Origin: Sphingobacterium hungaricum
GTDB taxonomy: Bacteria > Bacteroidota > Bacteroidia > Sphingobacteriales > Sphingobacteriaceae
Direction: 5' to 3'
Assembly: GCF_015210005.1 (NCBI RefSeq)
Contig: NZ_MU158698.1
Coordinates: forward strand, 558,001 to 622,000
DNA length: 64,000 nucleotides
The notes under the pieces were generated by a model. That model searched no databases. It was given only the letters and a program-made list of their open reading frames with translations, and had not been told where the DNA came from. The translations under genes and the position numbers were made by a program. Shown one piece after another: positions 52,808-63,542 of this stretch (the stretch's first letter is position 1; each line of letters starts with the position of its first letter).

Positions 52808-55800
52808 TTAATAATTGATGCTTCGAATAACTGTCACAGTTCCTTTATGAGAATATGATTTCGCACCATTGCTGTACCCATTGATTATGAAATAATAGGT
52901 ACCATCTGCCATGCCATTACCATCCCACTCGTCTTTATAGTTAGCATTCCGATAGATTGATGCGCCATGTCGATTGATAACTTCCAATTCGATTTTATCA
53001 AAAATATGTGCCCCTAAAATCTTAAAAGTATCATTGACACCGTCACCATTTGGCGTGAATGTATTTGGAATAAAGAATCCTTTAGTGACAATAGTCACTT
53101 TCGCAACATTCGAAACTCCGCCATTGATATCTTTAACCGTATAGGTAAAATTATCGACGCCTGTAGTAAACTGATTTGGCTCATACCTAAAGTTTCCATT
53201 TCCTAAATTAATGATCGATCCTAATTGAGGATAACTCATTACTTCAACGGAATTAAAGTCTATGTTGACACCAGTTGATTTGTCATTTTCCAGAACATTA
53301 AATTCTACCGAGCGATTATACCAGGTTTCGGCATAATCATCTACTGCTTTTGGAATAGCTTCCAAAATAGTCACTGTCACCGTAGCTTCATTGCTCCATA
53401 GGTTATTCTGATCGGCAACCTGATAGGTAAACACATCTTCTCCAAAATATTCTGGATTAGGTGTAAATAAGATAGTGCCGTCAGCGTTTGGAACGGCTGT
53501 TGAATTAGCTGGCGTTTTAACTATCCGGATTTTATTTTTCATAATTTCCGAAGAACCTTTTTGATCATTGTCTAAAATAGAAATGACGACCGATTCATTT
53601 TCATATACCGTAGCCACATCATCTAGGGCTTTTATTTTCGTTGGCGTATAAACAACGGTAGGTTTATTATCATCATAGGTTAGGCCCGATATGTCCGTTT
53701 GTTTTGTTCCAAACAAACCATCGTCGCCAGTAATGGTCGCAGTATTGCTGACAAAGCCAGCTTCTATATCCGCATCTGTTACAACATAGGTCAATTGAAA
53801 ACGTATAACCTCATTTTGAATGCTTGTTTTAGGTAAAGCAATGTATGTATCACTTAATTTAGGATCTGAAAATTTCAAATTGTCTATTGGATAATCACCA
53901 GAATGGCGAATTTCGAATAAATAAATGATCGGATCACCTAAAGTAAATAGCCCATCTTTAGAAGTCCCCTTATTTGTAACTGTTTTTTTCAACGCAATCT
54001 GCGGCTTTTTAGGAAGCACGATGACTGTTGGCGTATCGTTCGAGGAAGTTGTACCTGAACGATCAGACACATCAAAACCCCTCGGATTTTTACCGGTAAT
54101 TAGTGCGGTATTTGTAACCGAACCTCGATCTAAATCCGCTTGCGTAATCACGTAGTCCACTGTAATAACAACTCGCTGGCTTGCGGTCATAGAAGATGAA
54201 GGCAACTTAAGTGGCTGATTTGACAAAAGCGGGTCAGTCAGTTTAAGTTCGGTCACATTCACCAAGCCACTATTTACTATTGTAAATGTGTAGCGGATCA
54301 CTTCACCGACCTGAGCAAACTGATCTCTATTTGCATCAATATGAGCAGCATCTTTTATCAAAATAAGTTGTCCCCTCTCTCCTAAAGGTTCTAGCAAGAA
54401 GTAATCGGAATGATAAGCAATGTTGTTACATGTTACCGGCAAACCATTGTTGAGACACTCGCCGTGAGCCGTTCTAGGTTTCCCATTATATTCTAAAACA
54501 GAAGTTGCATCAGGATCGGTTACTTCCGCCGGGCGCAAAATAGTTGCTTCAGCATCTACCACGCCGTACACATCATCGGGAACTTCTGTAGCCTTCACAT
54601 AGATTTTGACTATCACTTCACATTTAGCGCCTAAATCCATTAGTGTTTTGTAGGCTGTTGGATCATGAACAACGCCGCAATTGGTCACGTATTCGATACT
54701 TTCAACAGAAAAACCCTTTGGCACAATAAACTCGAATTCTGCATCTTTAACGCTCGATGGACCTTTATTGACCACTTTGATTTCATAATAAACCAACTCA
54801 TCCAATTCGACCCTTTTATCTTGGACATTGGTAAATTCAACAGCTAAATCAGCTACTTTTGAAGATATGTAGAGAGTTTCTTCCACATACGCATCGTAAA
54901 TATAGGTCCATGTATCCATGGCTTTTTCATTTCCAAAACTATCGCTTCCTTTACCTGTTGCATTTTTGCTGTATGTACCCCATTTGTGACCATTTTCATT
55001 ACTGCTCTCTCCTTTTAGGTTAGTGATTGGCTTAGACCTTTCTTCTTCGAGCCCAAGGGTCAGGTCTATATCATTCCAATAAACGATGTCTGATTTCACT
55101 TTATAATCTTCATCTAATAACTCAATAATCAGTCCTTCTGGATTAATTTCCATATCTAAATAAGGAAAATGGACTTCACCACCAAGCTTTTGGATCTTTA
55201 CAGTAATTGGATAACTGTCGCCAACGGGCATGCTTTTACCATTTCCGTCTTTGCCGTCCCAAAACACAGAATTCTCACCAGCTTTTGCATTAAATATTAT
55301 TTCGACGGGTTGAAAATTAAATCTAGAATCGGAACTAGTTATGTAAATTTTATAGCTCGCAGGAGCATTTGTTTCAAAACTAATGTAGCTTCCACGCTTG
55401 CTCACGTAATTCGAAGTTCCCTCGATGCCATTGATTTGAATATTCGTAACCTTTAAATCTATTTGCTTTTTATACAACCAAGTTTGCCCTCCTGGAACTG
55501 CTCCATAACCAATTTCAGGCATGTAGATATCTGGACGAGTGTACATAATTTTATGCGTTATCTGCGATTCAGAATCAACGGTTCTAGGATCTTGAATTTT
55601 GTATGAATCGATGCTTGAATTATTTACACTTTTATAAAGTGGATCTGACTTTTCATCTAAAAATCCCTTGTTGTTAACAAAATAACAAAATGCGATTCCG
55701 TTGCTCCCATTGCCATTTACCTGATAAACATAGCCATCATTTGTCAACACGTAGTTCTTCCCGTAAAATGCTTGATTTGGATCTTCAATCTGATCGCCGG

Positions 55801-56425
55801 AGATCTGCAAATTCAAGGTATTGGTATATACACGGCCTTTTATCCAATCTTCGTCCGCACGATTTCTGACGGAAATGTCCCATGCAGAAATAAAATATTC
55901 GTTGGTTTGCACCCAATCTTTGTCGGCACGGACATTCTGAGCTTTGTTTTGTCCAACATTATGATCGTTGTCACCGGATGGCGCTACAAACTCGATTTTC
56001 CAAATCCCTTGATTCGAAGCGTCAATTAGAACTTCATAAGGTGCATAACCCCTTCTAGGACCCGCCAACTCAGCCGCACGAGTACCGGAACCATTATCCG
56101 CAATTCGGCCAAGATTACTGCTGCTTGTGTTAATGATTTGGTTTGTTGGGCTAGTTAGAATTATCTTACCCTGCCCAACGCCTTGTGCACTGGATGCTAC
56201 GGCTAACTTCTCGCCCGCTTGCACATACACATAATGTGTTCCTAAAGTAAGGAATGGCATACTTGCGTTATTTATTCGCGATCCGTTATGCGAAACTAGA
56301 AATGCGCGATTTCCTTGAACACCTTGGGGATAAAAATCTTTTGAACCATCGGCATAGGCTAAAGAATTGGTAATGAAAAAACTAAACACAATCATTACCC
56401 TACAAATAAGTTTCATCATTTTCAT
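52808..56425 (-). CDS. Large T9SS cargo protein with DUF11-like, cadherin-like and type B C-terminal sorting domains (copy 1)
   Basis: The 1205-residue protein has a signal peptide (MKMMKLICRVMIVFSFF), then a unique N-terminal region of about 500 residues (FYGKNYVLTNDGYVYQVNGN). DUF11-like adhesin repeats follow (DELVYYEIKVVNKGPSSVKD; VGEVIRYTFTIVNSGLVNVT), then two cadherin-like modules (ATVYENESVVISILDNDQKG; YAETWYNRSVEFNVLENDKS). The last 85 residues (FFIPNTFTPNGDGVNDTFKI, VINRHGASIYRNANYKDEWD, GTYYFIINGYS) are the gliding-motility-associated, type B sorting domain recognised by T9SS. It should be displayed or released as an adhesin-like filamentous protein. It shares overall layout and much sequence with the gene at 56738. 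The start chosen is the ATG at 56425 rather than GTG 56431. Confidence 0.88.
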   Translation of the reverse strand: MKMMKLICRVMIVFSFFITNSLAYADGSKDFYPQGVQGNRAFLVSHNGSRINNASMPFLTLGTHYVYVQAGEKLAVASSAQGVGQGKIILTSPTNQIINTSSSNLGRIADNGSGTRAAELAGPRRGYAPYEVLIDASNQGIWKIEFVAPSGDNDHNVGQNKAQNVRADKDWVQTNEYFISAWDISVRNRADEDWIKGRVYTNTLNLQISGDQIEDPNQAFYGKNYVLTNDGYVYQVNGNGSNGIAFCYFVNNKGFLDEKSDPLYKSVNNSSIDSYKIQDPRTVDSESQITHKIMYTRPDIYMPEIGYGAVPGGQTWLYKKQIDLKVTNIQINGIEGTSNYVSKRGSYISFETNAPASYKIYITSSDSRFNFQPVEIIFNAKAGENSVFWDGKDGNGKSMPVGDSYPITVKIQKLGGEVHFPYLDMEINPEGLIIELLDEDYKVKSDIVYWNDIDLTLGLEEERSKPITNLKGESSNENGHKWGTYSKNATGKGSDSFGNEKAMDTWTYIYDAYVEETLYISSKVADLAVEFTNVQDKRVELDELVYYEIKVVNKGPSSVKDAEFEFIVPKGFSVESIEYVTNCGVVHDPTAYKTLMDLGAKCEVIVKIYVKATEVPDDVYGVVDAEATILRPAEVTDPDATSVLEYNGKPRTAHGECLNNGLPVTCNNIAYHSDYFLLEPLGERGQLILIKDAAHIDANRDQFAQVGEVIRYTFTIVNSGLVNVTELKLTDPLLSNQPLKLPSSSMTASQRVVITVDYVITQADLDRGSVTNTALITGKNPRGFDVSDRSGTTSSNDTPTVIVLPKKPQIALKKTVTNKGTSKDGLFTLGDPIIYLFEIRHSGDYPIDNLKFSDPKLSDTYIALPKTSIQNEVIRFQLTYVVTDADIEAGFVSNTATITGDDGLFGTKQTDISGLTYDDNKPTVVYTPTKIKALDDVATVYENESVVISILDNDQKGSSEIMKNKIRIVKTPANSTAVPNADGTILFTPNPEYFGEDVFTYQVADQNNLWSNEATVTVTILEAIPKAVDDYAETWYNRSVEFNVLENDKSTGVNIDFNSVEVMSYPQLGSIINLGNGNFRYEPNQFTTGVDNFTYTVKDINGGVSNVAKVTIVTKGFFIPNTFTPNGDGVNDTFKILGAHIFDKIELEVINRHGASIYRNANYKDEWDGNGMADGTYYFIINGYSNGAKSYSHKGTVTVIRSINY

Positions 56426-56737
56426 AGACACCGTTTTTCAATAGCTCACTCAATCAGTTTGGATTTGTGGCGAATACGCTACAAATATGAAAATAAATTT
56501 AATTAAAATTTTGAATTTAAAAATATTTTTATAAAAAATTAAAAACCTTAAATACAGAGTTTTAAGCGTGTTTTAATAACACGATATAATATTGTAATAG
56601 ATTTTTCGTTTATGGAAACGACAAACATGGTAGCTAAACGACTACAAATTTTGTTAAAAAAGTCATTTGTAGTTGAATATTAACTGTAGCGTCACGCGAT
56701 CGTTCGTCGTGGCTTTTGGGGGTAAGTTGAGGAAGAG
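56426..56737. other. Intergenic region between the two cargo genes
   Basis: AT-rich; no gene or clear terminator. On the minus strand CATATTTG lies close to the start of copy 1 and differs at one base from the -7 consensus. Confidence 0.35.
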
Positions 56738-59700
56738 TTAGTAATTCAGGCTTCTTATAATTGTTACAGTGCCTTTGTTGTTATATGATTTTCCATCGGC
56801 GCTGTGCCCATTAACAATAAAGTAATACGTACCATCTGATAAGCCTTCTGCAGACCAATCGTTTTTGTAATCATCGCTGCGATACATAAGCTTACCATGC
56901 CGATTGATGACCTCCAGCTGAATTCGATCAAACATGTAGGCGCCTATAATAAAAAATGTATCATTTTTACCGTCTCCATTTGGGGTAAACGTATTTGGTA
57001 TAAAAAATCCTTTTGTCAAAATTGTAACTGTGGCTTCATTAGAATACCATCCGTTAGAGTCCTTGACTCGATAGATAAAGTCATCCGTTCCTGTAAAATT
57101 TGAAAATGGCGTGTAGTGAACAATTCCATTTGGCAAAATCACTGCCGAACCATGTTGAGGATATCTTAAGACTTCAATGCTATTGAGATCGATAGTCGCT
57201 CCAGGAACAGAATCGTTTAGAGTTATTGCTAACTCTACCGCACGATTGTACCATGTTTCAAAATAATCGACTACAGCGATTGGATTTGTCTGCCTAACAT
57301 CGATGAATAACGTCGCCTCAGTGCTCCAAAGTCTATTTTCATCTGCGACCTGGTAAGTCAGAAAATCGCCGCCGACAAAATCAGTGTTTGGTTCGTAGAG
57401 AATAGAGCCATCGACTCGAGAAATCGCAGTTCCATTAGATGGCGGAGTTAAAACACGAACCGAGCTAGGTATCAATACGCCACTTCCTTTGATGTCGTTA
57501 CTTAGAACTTTAAACGATTTGCTGTTATTTTGATACATCCATTCTTCATCATCGATTGCTTTTGCACGCGTAGGTGTAGAAACTCGCGTCGGCAGATCGT
57601 CATCGACTGTCAAACCAGAAATATCCGAAATTTGAGTTCCAAAAAGCTCTTCTATACCATAAACTGAAGCAGTGTTTTCTACATAACCTCGATCAACGTC
57701 TTCATTCGTTACTATATATCGTAACTCGGTCGTAATGTTTTCATTCTTGATGGTCTGCCGGTCTGGAACAATGATTTCAGATGAGATTTTCAAATCCTCT
57801 ATCTTTAAATCTTCCACTGCTATTTCTCCAGAATGATAGATTTCCAATTTATAGATTAATTCGTCATCTACCGTAAAATATCCACCGGTACCCGTGCCAA
57901 TATTTAACACAGATTTCTTTAACCTAAGGACAGGCTTTTTCTCAATCACGATTAGCGTGCGATCATCGTTATCCGCCGCTGTTCCAGAGATGTCTTTAAC
58001 GTCAAACTTTCTTGGGTTTTTGCCGGAAACTAATGCAGTGTTCTCAATAAAACCTTTATCGAAATCAGCCTGTGTAATGGTGTAATTGACAACAACTTGA
58101 ATTTCCTCCCCTACAGCTAAGCTTGTTTGAGCTAGCGAAATGGGATTTGAAGAGAGCATTAAATCAGCCAACACAAGATCATCTACAGCGACAAATCCAT
58201 TGTTCTTTATTGTGAATATGTACTGAATTACTTCACCGACTTGTTTAAAACGGTCGCCATTGTCATCCAGATGCATAGCCTCCTTTAGCAAAGTTAGACT
58301 ACCTCGCTCATTCAATAGCTCCAACAAGTAAGCATCTGTATTCAATTTAATGTTGTTGCAACCAACACCCAAACCATTATTTTCGCATTCGTCGGCCGCT
58401 GTTCGAGTTGAATTCACGTCTAATGAATTGGAAGTTGCGTCAGGATCGGTTGTATCTATGGGACGCAAGATCGAAGCATAAGCTTCGACTTGACCATACG
58501 TTCCGTCGGGTACGGGATAGTTTGCTACTGCCGAGAAAGTAAAAGTTAGCCCACAGCCATTGGTCAGATCGATCTGGGTTTGATAAGAATTCGAACGAAT
58601 CACTGCTCGATTTAGAATTGCACAATCGCTTTCATGTTTGACGTCAGTTATTTGGAAACCTTCCGGAAGGGTGAAATTAAATAATGCTCCCGTGATATCT
58701 GATGGCCCATTATTTACTACTTTAACCTCATAAATAACGGTTTCTCCGAGTTCAATAGTTGTTTGAGATGTGATAACAGACTCTATTTCCAAATCTGCGA
58801 CTTTAACCGTGATTTCTTTCGTGGCAGTTTCATCAATGCTTAAAGCATACGCCCATGTATCCATCGATCTTTCATTTCCAAAACTAAACCCGCCATAGTT
58901 GCCATTGCTATTGAAATTGGTGGTTTGATCCCGATAAGATCCCCACCTGTGACCGTTAAGATTGCTACTTATGCCTGTCAGATTGGTGATGGGATCTGAT
59001 GATTCTCCAGGAGCGCCAGGAGAAATATCGTTATCATCCCAATAAACGATATCAGATTCAACGTCGATTAAATTATCATTTAGCAATTCAATAATAATTC
59101 CATTGGGGTTTATCTCCATGTCGATGTATGGGAAATGAACCTCACCGCCAAGCAATTCTACTTTTATTGTCACAGCATACTGTTCTCCAGCAGGCAACAA
59201 AACGCCATTTCCATCTTTGCCATTCCAGTACACTTGATTTAACCCGTCCTTGCCCGATACAATTAAGGTGGCCGGTTCAAAAGGCATCAATTCATCAGCG
59301 CTAGCAACGGTTATTTTATAGGTAGCTTCCAGATTCGTTTCGAAATAAATGTTGCTGCCTCGCGAACTGACAAAATCTTCAGTACCTTCCAATCCAACAA
59401 TTCGAATATTCCCAACAACGGCAGTCTCTCTATCTTTTTTCAAAAGCCACGTGGATCCACCCGGAGCCGCACCTGATGCTAATTCAGGTAAATCCGCATT
59501 TGGCAAATTGTACATCATCTTATGCGTCACCTGTCCAAATCCATCAGCCCCTCTCGGATCTTGAATATTGAAATCCCCTAATCTTGACGAGTTGACACTT
59601 TTATACAACGGCTCATCATTAATGTCTAAATATCCTTTGTTATTTACAAAATACGAAAACGCAATCCCATTGCTTCCATTTCCCTTAACTCGATATATAT

Positions 59701-60385
59701 AGCCATCGTTCGTCATCACATAATTCTGACCATAAAATGCTCCAAAAGAGTTTGACAATGGGCCAGCATTAATCTGCAAATTCAAAATATTGGTATATAC
59801 CCTTCCGTCAGTCCAATCATTGATGATAGGATTAAAAACCGAAATATCCCAAGCTGCAATAAAATTATTGTATTGATTCTGTTCCCAATCTGAATCAGCC
59901 AAGACAGATGCTGGACTGCGGTTTGACTCATCCGGCATATCACTAGGAGGAATGAATTCTACTTTCCAAATTCCAGCATTTGACCCATCTATAACAATTT
60001 CAAACGGAGTATACCCAATCCTCGGTCCCGCTAGCTCCGCACTTCGCGTGCCGGACCCTGTATTTCCGATAATGCCATCCGAAGTTCCTTGTGTTGTAAT
60101 AACTACCCCTGAAGGATTCGTCAAACGAATATACCCACTCCCAATACCTTGTGCACTAGAAGCCACAGCCAGAACCTCTCCAGGTTTCACATAAGCGTAG
60201 TGTTCACCATAATTTACAAAAGGAAAGCTCGTACTTGATAACGAATAATGACCGCTTACTAAAAAAGCACGATTTCCGGACACGCCTAAAGGATATAAAT
60301 CTTTAGAACCCTCGGCTTTTGCATTTCTAGCAAACAAGAGCAAGGTTATCAAACACACTATTATCCAAAAATCAAACTTTGGCAT
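56738..60385 (-). CDS. Large T9SS cargo protein with type B C-terminal sorting domain (copy 2)
   Basis: A 1215-residue paralogue of the preceding product with the same order: signal peptide (FWIIVCLITLLLFARNAKA), unique N-terminal region (AFYGQNYVMTNDGYIYRVKG), DUF11-like domains (GETVIYEVKVVNNGPSDITG; VGEVIQYIFTIKNNGFVAVD; DELIYKLEIYHSGEIAVEDL), two cadherin-like modules (WMYQNNSKSFKVLSNDIKGS; FETWYNRAVELAITLNDSVP) and the sorting domain FFIPNTFTPNGDGKNDTFFI to GTVTIIRSLNY. The start is ATG 60385; a TTG three codons upstream is less likely. The two copies probably arose by tandem duplication and have diverged, which suggests related but distinct ligands. The PorE-like protein at 61.7 kb may belong to the same export system. 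Confidence 0.88.
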   Translation of the reverse strand: MPKFDFWIIVCLITLLLFARNAKAEGSKDLYPLGVSGNRAFLVSGHYSLSSTSFPFVNYGEHYAYVKPGEVLAVASSAQGIGSGYIRLTNPSGVVITTQGTSDGIIGNTGSGTRSAELAGPRIGYTPFEIVIDGSNAGIWKVEFIPPSDMPDESNRSPASVLADSDWEQNQYNNFIAAWDISVFNPIINDWTDGRVYTNILNLQINAGPLSNSFGAFYGQNYVMTNDGYIYRVKGNGSNGIAFSYFVNNKGYLDINDEPLYKSVNSSRLGDFNIQDPRGADGFGQVTHKMMYNLPNADLPELASGAAPGGSTWLLKKDRETAVVGNIRIVGLEGTEDFVSSRGSNIYFETNLEATYKITVASADELMPFEPATLIVSGKDGLNQVYWNGKDGNGVLLPAGEQYAVTIKVELLGGEVHFPYIDMEINPNGIIIELLNDNLIDVESDIVYWDDNDISPGAPGESSDPITNLTGISSNLNGHRWGSYRDQTTNFNSNGNYGGFSFGNERSMDTWAYALSIDETATKEITVKVADLEIESVITSQTTIELGETVIYEVKVVNNGPSDITGALFNFTLPEGFQITDVKHESDCAILNRAVIRSNSYQTQIDLTNGCGLTFTFSAVANYPVPDGTYGQVEAYASILRPIDTTDPDATSNSLDVNSTRTAADECENNGLGVGCNNIKLNTDAYLLELLNERGSLTLLKEAMHLDDNGDRFKQVGEVIQYIFTIKNNGFVAVDDLVLADLMLSSNPISLAQTSLAVGEEIQVVVNYTITQADFDKGFIENTALVSGKNPRKFDVKDISGTAADNDDRTLIVIEKKPVLRLKKSVLNIGTGTGGYFTVDDELIYKLEIYHSGEIAVEDLKIEDLKISSEIIVPDRQTIKNENITTELRYIVTNEDVDRGYVENTASVYGIEELFGTQISDISGLTVDDDLPTRVSTPTRAKAIDDEEWMYQNNSKSFKVLSNDIKGSGVLIPSSVRVLTPPSNGTAISRVDGSILYEPNTDFVGGDFLTYQVADENRLWSTEATLFIDVRQTNPIAVVDYFETWYNRAVELAITLNDSVPGATIDLNSIEVLRYPQHGSAVILPNGIVHYTPFSNFTGTDDFIYRVKDSNGWYSNEATVTILTKGFFIPNTFTPNGDGKNDTFFIIGAYMFDRIQLEVINRHGKLMYRSDDYKNDWSAEGLSDGTYYFIVNGHSADGKSYNNKGTVTIIRSLNY

Positions 60386-60930
60386 ATTTGGCAATAAGGA
60401 TAGTATTGAAAATTGCGATTAGAAACATAACTGATTGACTCCATTAAGGAACCTAACTTTTCTTAAATAATTGACCTATAAATCCTTCGATAAAATAGAT
60501 ATTTAAATGTAGCAAGAAATATTTATTAATAATCATTAATCGCAAATAATTAGAATAATATTTATCTCGCGTCAGCCGACTTCCAGAAAAATCAATAACT
60601 TATTTTTCGAATAAGCGGCAATCATGCCCTGTTCCTCTTACCCTTTCGGACAAAAATCCTAAGCACATTATCCAGCGGACTGTCCGAAAGCAGTATAAAA
60701 ACAATCGTTGATTGGCATCAAAGCAATCTACCTTCGAATATTTGGTTTATGAAGGTTGCAAACAGTAAGGCTTACCTGATGATATTTGATTAGTCCTACG
60801 AAAAATAAAAAACCATGAGATATAAGACGTCCTGAATCCACGAGTATTCCCTAAAAATATTATCTCTGAGTAAATCGTTAAATCCCATTATCTTTTGTTA
60901 ATTTTGTCACCTCAAAAAAGAGGAGAGCGT
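60386..60930. other. Divergent intergenic region, queE leader
   Basis: TAATTTTG (60899-60906) fits the -7 consensus and would drive queE; GAGGAG lies just before its ATG. No clear promoter for the cargo gene and no other gene is seen in the remaining part. Confidence 0.45.
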
Positions 60931-61554
60931 ATGTCGGTGTCAGTTCCAGAAGATGGTTCGTTGCTTCCTTTAATGGAAGAATTTTATACAATTCAGGGTG
61001 AAGGTTATCACACAGGAAAAGCAGCTTATTTTATTCGTTTAGGTGGTTGTGATGTGGGATGCCATTGGTGTGATGTGAAGGAAAGCTGGAATGCCGAATT
61101 GCACCCCTTGACCCCGGCCGAAACGATTGTTGAGAATGCAAAAAAATATCCTTCCAAAACCGTGGTAATTACAGGTGGCGAACCTTTAATCTACAATTTG
61201 GATTACCTAACGAAAGCATTGCATGAGGCTGGAATCACCACCTTTATCGAAACGTCGGGCGCTTATCCGTTGAGCGGCGAATTGGACTGGGTTTGTCTTT
61301 CTCCTAAAAAATTCAAAGGCCCTCGTCCGGATGTATTGGCCGCTGCTGGCGAATTAAAAGTCATTGTTTTCAATAAATCTGATTTTGAATGGGCAGAGGA
61401 ACATGCGAAATTGGTTGGAGAGAACTGCAAATTGTATTTACAGCCAGAATGGTCTAAAGCTGCAGAAATGACGCCGCGGATTATTGAGTATGTAATGGCT
61501 AATCCGAAATGGGAAATCTCCTTGCAGACGCATAAATACTTAAACATTCCTTAG
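60931..61554 (+). CDS. queE: 7-carboxy-7-deazaguanine synthase QueE
   Basis: The 207-residue radical SAM enzyme makes 7-carboxy-7-deazaguanine, a precursor of queuosine and of deazaguanine DNA modifications. The cluster motif is CDVGCHWCD (Cys40, Cys44, Cys47). The substrate region EEFYTIQGEGYHTGKAAYFI precedes it; VVITGGEPLIYN and FIETSGAYPL are the SAM-binding strands, and CLSPKKFKGP follows. The start at ATG 60931, after an AGGAG-like site, is preferred over an in-frame upstream start. No queC, queD or queF lies in the window. Confidence 0.94.
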   Translation: MSVSVPEDGSLLPLMEEFYTIQGEGYHTGKAAYFIRLGGCDVGCHWCDVKESWNAELHPLTPAETIVENAKKYPSKTVVITGGEPLIYNLDYLTKALHEAGITTFIETSGAYPLSGELDWVCLSPKKFKGPRPDVLAAAGELKVIVFNKSDFEWAEEHAKLVGENCKLYLQPEWSKAAEMTPRIIEYVMANPKWEISLQTHKYLNIP

Positions 61555-61658
61555 TTTCTTCGCGAATTCTTAGGTAAGAAAAGGCGGATAGCCCTTTGAA
61601 TCGGACACTGTCAGAAAAAACTTCTATCTTGCTGTCGTTTTCTTTTTATCAAATAGAA

Positions 61659-63542
61659 ATGCGGTTTATCCTAATCTTAGTCATCAGCCTGTTATTCAGT
61701 TCTGTTTTCGCGCAGGCTCCTTCTACTGTGAAGAAAGCGCAAGAAGCCTATGAGAAAGCTGGAAAGCACTTGGCATTAAATGAATACGAACAAGCCATTC
61801 GCTACCTAGAACAAGCGACGGCACTGGATGCTAAATTTGCAACTGCCTACCAACAGCTGGGCGATATTTACCGCAAACAGGAGAAGTACCAGAAGGCCGC
61901 AACAGCCTACCAAAACGTGATTAGCATCAAACCAAACTTAACAAGTCTGACTTATTTTGGATTAGGTGAGTCCTTGCTTTTTACAGGCAAGTATCAGGAT
62001 GCAATTGTTGCCCTGAACACCTACAAATCCAAACAGAATCTTTCTGAGAAAAGCCTGCTTGTTCTGAATAAATACCTGAAAGATTGTGAATTTTCATTGG
62101 CGAATAGCCAAGCAACGACTTCATATTTGATGCATCGCTTGCCCAATACCATCAACTCAGCTAATGATGAGTATTTCCCTCAGCTAACCGCCGACCATAA
62201 AACCATAATCTTTACCAGAAAGCTGAATAACCAGGAAAACTTTTACGAGAGCATATTTAAAAACGACACTTGGTCTGTCGCGCAAATACTGAACGGGGCG
62301 GTGAACTCGGATGAATTCAACGAAGGAGCGCATTGTATTTCTCCTGACGGAAAATACATTTTTTTTACCGGTTGCAATCGGCCGAATGGACTTGGAAGCT
62401 GCGACCTCTATGTTGCAAAAAAAGAAAATGGCGTCTGGTCTCAACCACATAATCTCGGTGCTCCCATTAATTCAAAAGGCTGGGAAGCACAGCCTTCGAT
62501 AAGTGCGGACGGCAAAACCTTATATTTCGTCAGTAATCGCGCAGGTGGAATTGGCGGATACGACCTCTATAAAAGCCAACTAAAAAGCGACGGCTCATGG
62601 GGTACTCCCGTGAACTTAGGCAAAGAAATCAATACGCCGTTTAATGAAAGTGCGCCTTACATCCATGCCAATAACCAAACTTTGTATTTCGCATCCGATG
62701 GTTGGCCAGGGTTCGGACGAAAGGATATTTTCAAATCCACATTGGATTCGGCAGGAAATTGGTCGACTCCAGAAAACCTAGGCGCTCAGGTTAACAATTA
62801 TGCAGAGCAAATGTCAATGCATGTCAGCATGAATGGAGAAACGGCTCACCTCGCGGCTCAGGATTCTACGGGTCAATTTGATATTTATGCCTTTGAATTG
62901 CCAAAGCGCCTTCAACCCAAAGCGGTTGCTTACATACTTGGAACCATTTTGGATGCCAAAAGCAAAGCGCCTATTCAAGCATTAGTTAGTGTGACTAATA
63001 CCAACACCCAGCAAATTGTGTATACAGACCAAAGTGATAACGACGATGGAAAATACCTAGCCACATTGCCAATTGGCCATAATTACGCGGTACATATTCA
63101 GAAGGAAGGTTACTTATTCGATTCCAAACAATATGCAATGGATGACGCTAAATTTATCAATGAAGAATTTATCCATACCACTTTGCTTGAGCCCATCGAG
63201 TCCGGTAAGCTGGTCACGCTAAATAATATTTATTTCGACGTCAATAAATTCGACCTGCTTCCCACTTCAATCAGTGATTTGGATGTCCTATTGAGCTTTC
63301 TGAAACTAAACCCCAAAGTCAGCATCGAATTGGCTGGCCATACTGACAATACCGGAAACAAAACCAGTAACCAGTTGCTCTCAGAAAACCGTGCTAAAGC
63401 AGTCGTAACCTACTTGACCAATAACGGAATTTCGTCCAACCGCCTAAAAGCTGTCGGATATGGCGACAGCAAACCCATCGCAGACAATATCAGCGACGAA
63501 GGAAAGCAACTTAACCGCCGGACAGAGTTTAAAGTTTTGTAA
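61659..63542 (+). CDS. PorE-like OmpA-family protein (TPR, PD40 propeller, CRD, OmpA domains)
   Basis: A 627-residue exported protein. After a signal peptide (MRFILILVISLLFSSVFAQ) come TPR repeats at about 25-125 (EYEQAIRYLEQATALDAKFA, KYQKAATAYQNVISIKPNLT), a PD40 beta-propeller at about 150-430 (EYFPQLTADHKTIIFTRKLN, EAQPSISADGKTLYFVSNRA, ESAPYIHANNQTLYFASDGW), a carboxypeptidase-regulatory-like fold (ILGTILDAKSKAPIQALVSV), and a C-terminal OmpA peptidoglycan-binding domain (ELAGHTDNTGNKTSNQLLSE). This is the domain order of the T9SS component PorE. Unlike PorE of Porphyromonas, no lipobox Cys follows the signal. The start at 61659 is chosen for the signal peptide. Confidence 0.82.
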   Translation: MRFILILVISLLFSSVFAQAPSTVKKAQEAYEKAGKHLALNEYEQAIRYLEQATALDAKFATAYQQLGDIYRKQEKYQKAATAYQNVISIKPNLTSLTYFGLGESLLFTGKYQDAIVALNTYKSKQNLSEKSLLVLNKYLKDCEFSLANSQATTSYLMHRLPNTINSANDEYFPQLTADHKTIIFTRKLNNQENFYESIFKNDTWSVAQILNGAVNSDEFNEGAHCISPDGKYIFFTGCNRPNGLGSCDLYVAKKENGVWSQPHNLGAPINSKGWEAQPSISADGKTLYFVSNRAGGIGGYDLYKSQLKSDGSWGTPVNLGKEINTPFNESAPYIHANNQTLYFASDGWPGFGRKDIFKSTLDSAGNWSTPENLGAQVNNYAEQMSMHVSMNGETAHLAAQDSTGQFDIYAFELPKRLQPKAVAYILGTILDAKSKAPIQALVSVTNTNTQQIVYTDQSDNDDGKYLATLPIGHNYAVHIQKEGYLFDSKQYAMDDAKFINEEFIHTTLLEPIESGKLVTLNNIYFDVNKFDLLPTSISDLDVLLSFLKLNPKVSIELAGHTDNTGNKTSNQLLSENRAKAVVTYLTNNGISSNRLKAVGYGDSKPIADNISDEGKQLNRRTEFKVL

